Source: an uncultured Clostridia bacterium
Lineage (GTDB): Bacteria > Bacillota > Clostridia > TANB77 > CAG-508
Direction: 5' to 3'
Length of the DNA: 8,474 bases
NCBI GenBank assembly: GCA_949746285.1
Contig: CATJZH010000156.1
Location: 1 to 8,474 of the forward strand
The notes beneath the pieces were generated by a model. That model was given only the letters and a program-made list of their open reading frames with translations. It searched no databases and was not told the DNA's origin. This document shows positions 6,887 through 8,474 of this stretch, piece by piece. Both the position numbers and the translations under genes were made by a program. How positions within the stretch are numbered: the stretch's first letter is position 1; each line of letters starts with the position of its first letter.

Positions 6887-7477
6887 CTAATTTATCGTTA
6901 TGACTTTTGTATCCCCATATTCAAATTCCTTTATAACATCTTTCGTTTTTTCGGAATCCAATATTTTCGGCGAATACACAATTATCTGCATTTCTTTTGC
7001 TATATCAGATAACTGAATTTCTCCTGTGTTATGTTCCAAATCAGAACATAACCATATTGTGTCATAGCCTGCATCTGCCGCTGCATTAACTGCTTTAAAT
7101 ACATTAGTATCACCAGAAAATTCTACATTTTCTATCGATACATCCTGGTACAGTTCTGTGTCAAACGCCCAAACGTCATTCTGTTTAAAAAACTCTACAT
7201 TATTTTTATATAAATCTGTTATGAATTCCTCCATTGAACCAGACTTATCCAATAATATAAGCTCTTTCCCAGCATTTTTGGGAGTTGCTACAATGGGGCT
7301 ATCCTGCTCATATACATCTATTTCAACCGTTTTATCTATATTTTTGTATACAGGATCTGTCCGTATTTCAGTATAATTAACATCAACATTACACATTACC
7401 ATAATTAAAAAGATTCCACCAAACAGCAAATAGCTTGTCATAAAAACAGCTATATTTAATATTGTCTTTACTTTCAT
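6887..7477 (-). CDS. Membrane-anchored small vWA-like protein with intact MIDAS motif
   Basis: This is a 196-residue protein I do not recognise as a named gene. Residues 6-29 form one hydrophobic anchor after a short MKVK start, which by the positive-inside rule puts the rest outside the cell. After a linker (30-70) comes a compact von Willebrand factor A-like domain: ELILLDKSGSM with D77-x-S79-x-S81, T124 in SGDTN, and D146 in IWLCSDLEHN. These are the five metal-ion-dependent adhesion site positions, which bind Mg2+ and an acidic ligand residue. The domain is short for a vWA (about 125 residues). The frame could open at GTG 7492, overlapping the previous stop, but ATG 7477 is preferred because GAGGG (7486-7490) lies eight bases before it. 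It follows its paralogue by 11 bases and is surely co-transcribed and probably translationally linked. Binding a protein ligand at the cell surface is inference. Confidence 0.75.
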   Translation of the reverse strand: MKVKTILNIAVFMTSYLLFGGIFLIMVMCNVDVNYTEIRTDPVYKNIDKTVEIDVYEQDSPIVATPKNAGKELILLDKSGSMEEFITDLYKNNVEFFKQNDVWAFDTELYQDVSIENVEFSGDTNVFKAVNAAADAGYDTIWLCSDLEHNTGEIQLSDIAKEMQIIVYSPKILDSEKTKDVIKEFEYGDTKVITIN

Positions 7478-7488
7478 AATATTATCCC

Positions 7489-8211
7489 TCACATTCTATC
7501 AATAGTTATCACTGTTACATCCCCTAGCTCTTTTAGCTCTTTCAGTTCTTGTTCTGTAATTGAACGTGGAGCATAAATTATAACCTTACACTGCATAGGT
7601 TCAAGCTTTAAGTTTTTTAAATCTGTAAACAGCCAAACTGTATCAACAGCTAACTTATCTACATTTACTATGCATTTAACATTTTCTTGTTTATACTCGA
7701 TTTTATCTAAATCTAATCCAGTATAATTACTAAATCCATTGTAGTTACTTAAATAAGTGGCATTATTTCTTTGATTAAAAAATTCCGCATTTTGCCCATA
7801 AAATTCTTTCATAAAAGCTCCCAATTCTTCTGACGAAGTATCAATAACTACAGCTTCGTCTCCCTCCGGCTTAATAGGTAATATAATTGATGGAATTTCA
7901 ATAATATTCTCTTTTTTAATTATATTCTCCACTTCAATAACTTCTGCAGGCAGAGTTATTGTTTTGTTTTTAGTTATTGTTGGTAAAAAACTACCAACAA
8001 TTGAATTGGGCACAAAAAATACAATCATAAACAGTATAAATGTGAGAAAAGCATCTACACCTATAATTAGTATTTTTGCATTAAATAGAATTTCATTTTT
8101 CGGCATGTTTCGATGTTTCACTGCGTACAATACTATAACTATAAAATTTATTAATAGCATTGCGATTAAGCACCGTGGTGCCAGATACAAAAATAGTTCG
8201 TTTGAATTCAT
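7489..8211 (-). CDS. Two-TM membrane protein with degenerate vWA-like domain, paralogue of the next gene
   Basis: This 240-residue protein, first gene of the operon, starts at ATG 8211 with GGAGGG (8218-8223) six bases upstream. It has membrane segments at about 14-31 and 47-68, joined by a positively charged loop (KHRNMPK, 32-38) that should be cytoplasmic, leaving the C-terminal domain outside. Residues about 118-240 align with the vWA-like domain of the downstream gene: VVIDTSSEEL matches ILLDKSGSME, EFYGQNAEFFNQ matches DLYKNNVEFFKQ, VDTVWLFTDL matches YDTIWLCSDL, and both end in a DxxVITI strand. The metal site is degenerate: D124 and S126 remain, but the second serine is E128, and the conserved threonine position is not evident; D197 is kept. 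I recognise no named family. It looks like a non-metal-binding or altered partner of its paralogue; a heterodimeric or ligand-receptor role is inference. Confidence 0.75.
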   Translation of the reverse strand: MNSNELFLYLAPRCLIAMLLINFIVIVLYAVKHRNMPKNEILFNAKILIIGVDAFLTFILFMIVFFVPNSIVGSFLPTITKNKTITLPAEVIEVENIIKKENIIEIPSIILPIKPEGDEAVVIDTSSEELGAFMKEFYGQNAEFFNQRNNATYLSNYNGFSNYTGLDLDKIEYKQENVKCIVNVDKLAVDTVWLFTDLKNLKLEPMQCKVIIYAPRSITEQELKELKELGDVTVITIDRM

Positions 8212-8277
8212 GTCTGTCCCTCCATTTTTTATATTTTTTAATGTTAATAGTTATATTGTACAAAAGGACTTAATAAC

Positions 8278-8289
8278 CTGTTGTAACAG
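8278..8289 (-). promoter_or_regulatory. Palindrome at the transcription start of the vWA-like operon
   Basis: CTGTTGTAACAG (8278-8289) has 5-bp arms around a two-base centre and covers the predicted start of transcription (about 8287). This is a usual place for a repressor operator. The arms are short, so chance is possible. Confidence 0.3.
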
Positions 8290-8293
8290 ACTA

Positions 8294-8322
8294 ATTATAA
8301 CATAATTTACATAATGTTGCAA
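8294..8322 (-). promoter_or_regulatory. SigA-type promoter for the vWA-like operon
   Basis: On the minus strand, TTGCAA (8317-8322) and a perfect TATAAT (8294-8299) are separated by 17 bases. The leader to the first ATG is about 75 bases. Confidence 0.65.
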
Positions 8323-8348
8323 ACTTGCTTATAAAATATTATTTTACT

Positions 8349-8380
8349 AAAAAAAAGAACAGCATACATGCTGTTCTTTT
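8349..8380 (-). terminator. Intrinsic terminator of tRNA-Ser
   Basis: GAACAGCA (8357-8364) pairs with TGCTGTTC (8369-8376) around a four-base loop, with flanking A-T pairs lengthening the stem. On the minus strand eight U residues follow (8349-8356). The stem starts directly after the CCA end of the tRNA. The plus-strand side also ends in T residues, so it may work both ways. Confidence 0.85.
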
Positions 8381-8473
8381 TGGCGGAGATTGAGGGATTT
8401 GAACCCTCGCGGCCACTTACGCAACCCTAACGGTTTAGCAAACCGTCCCCTTCAACCACTTGGGTAAATCTCC
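8381..8473 (-). tRNA. tRNA-Ser, anticodon GCU
   Basis: A complete class II tRNA with encoded CCA (8381-8383) lies on the minus strand. The acceptor stem is GGAGATT (8467-8473) with AATCTCC; the anticodon stem ACGGT/ACCGT encloses the loop TTGCTAA with anticodon GCT at 8437-8439; the T arm is GAGGG-TTCAAAT-CCCTC. The long variable arm between the anticodon and T arms is typical of serine tRNAs. It reads AGC and AGU codons. Its promoter lies beyond the window edge. Confidence 0.96.
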
Positions 8474-8474
8474 A

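Noticed and set aside
7478..7492. GTG 7492 as start of the second vWA-like gene, overlapping the previous stop
   Set aside because: It would place the GAGGG ribosome-binding site inside the coding region; ATG 7477 has this site at ideal spacing.
6887..8473. A small genomic island inserted at the 3' end of tRNA-Ser
   Set aside because: No integrase and no second copy of the tRNA 3' end are visible in the window; the terminator directly after the tRNA looks native.

Overview
The window looks like part of a chromosome from a low-GC, anaerobic, probably spore-forming Firmicute of the class Clostridia. The base composition is very AT-rich, the Shine-Dalgarno (SD) sites are strong GGAGG types, intrinsic terminators have long U tracts, and the standard genetic code is used. 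The gene content agrees: a GerMN-domain protein of the sporulation/germination type, a secreted NPCBM protein, and a giant fused 2-hydroxyacyl-CoA dehydratase activase of the kind known from strict anaerobes. The exact genus cannot be read from this sequence.

Layout. Positions 1-445 (minus) hold the 5' part of a secreted protein whose NPCBM-like domain runs off the window; it has a good promoter at 639-667 and a long leader with a 13-bp dyad. Positions 831-1361 (minus) encode a membrane-anchored single-domain GerMN protein. Positions 1532-2191 (plus) encode a haemolysin III/TrhA (PAQR) membrane protein with its own promoter and terminator. Positions 2408-6769 (plus) encode a 1453-residue protein that fuses two BadF/HgdC-type ASKHA ATPase activator domains to a DUF2229-type region and an HgdB-like C-terminal region. 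It is monocistronic, with its own promoter and terminator. Its leader has an 18-bp perfect dyad (ATGTTAGATTACTAACAT) that resembles a Rex redox-repressor operator and also sits as a potential hairpin between the only SD-like sequence and the start codon. After two back-to-back terminators, 6887-8211 (minus) is a two-gene operon of membrane-anchored, small vWA-like proteins that are paralogues of one another: one has an intact MIDAS metal site and the other a degenerate one. The window ends with a complete tRNA-Ser(GCU) gene on the minus strand and its terminator.

How the genes work together. The genes appear to be mostly independent transcription units, not one pathway. Only the vWA pair is clearly an operon. 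No CoA-transferase, dehydrogenase or separate dehydratase subunits flank the activase, so its substrate is not revealed by context. The two most notable items are the self-contained activase/reductase fusion with its redox-operator-like leader, and the uncharacterised extracellular vWA-like pair.
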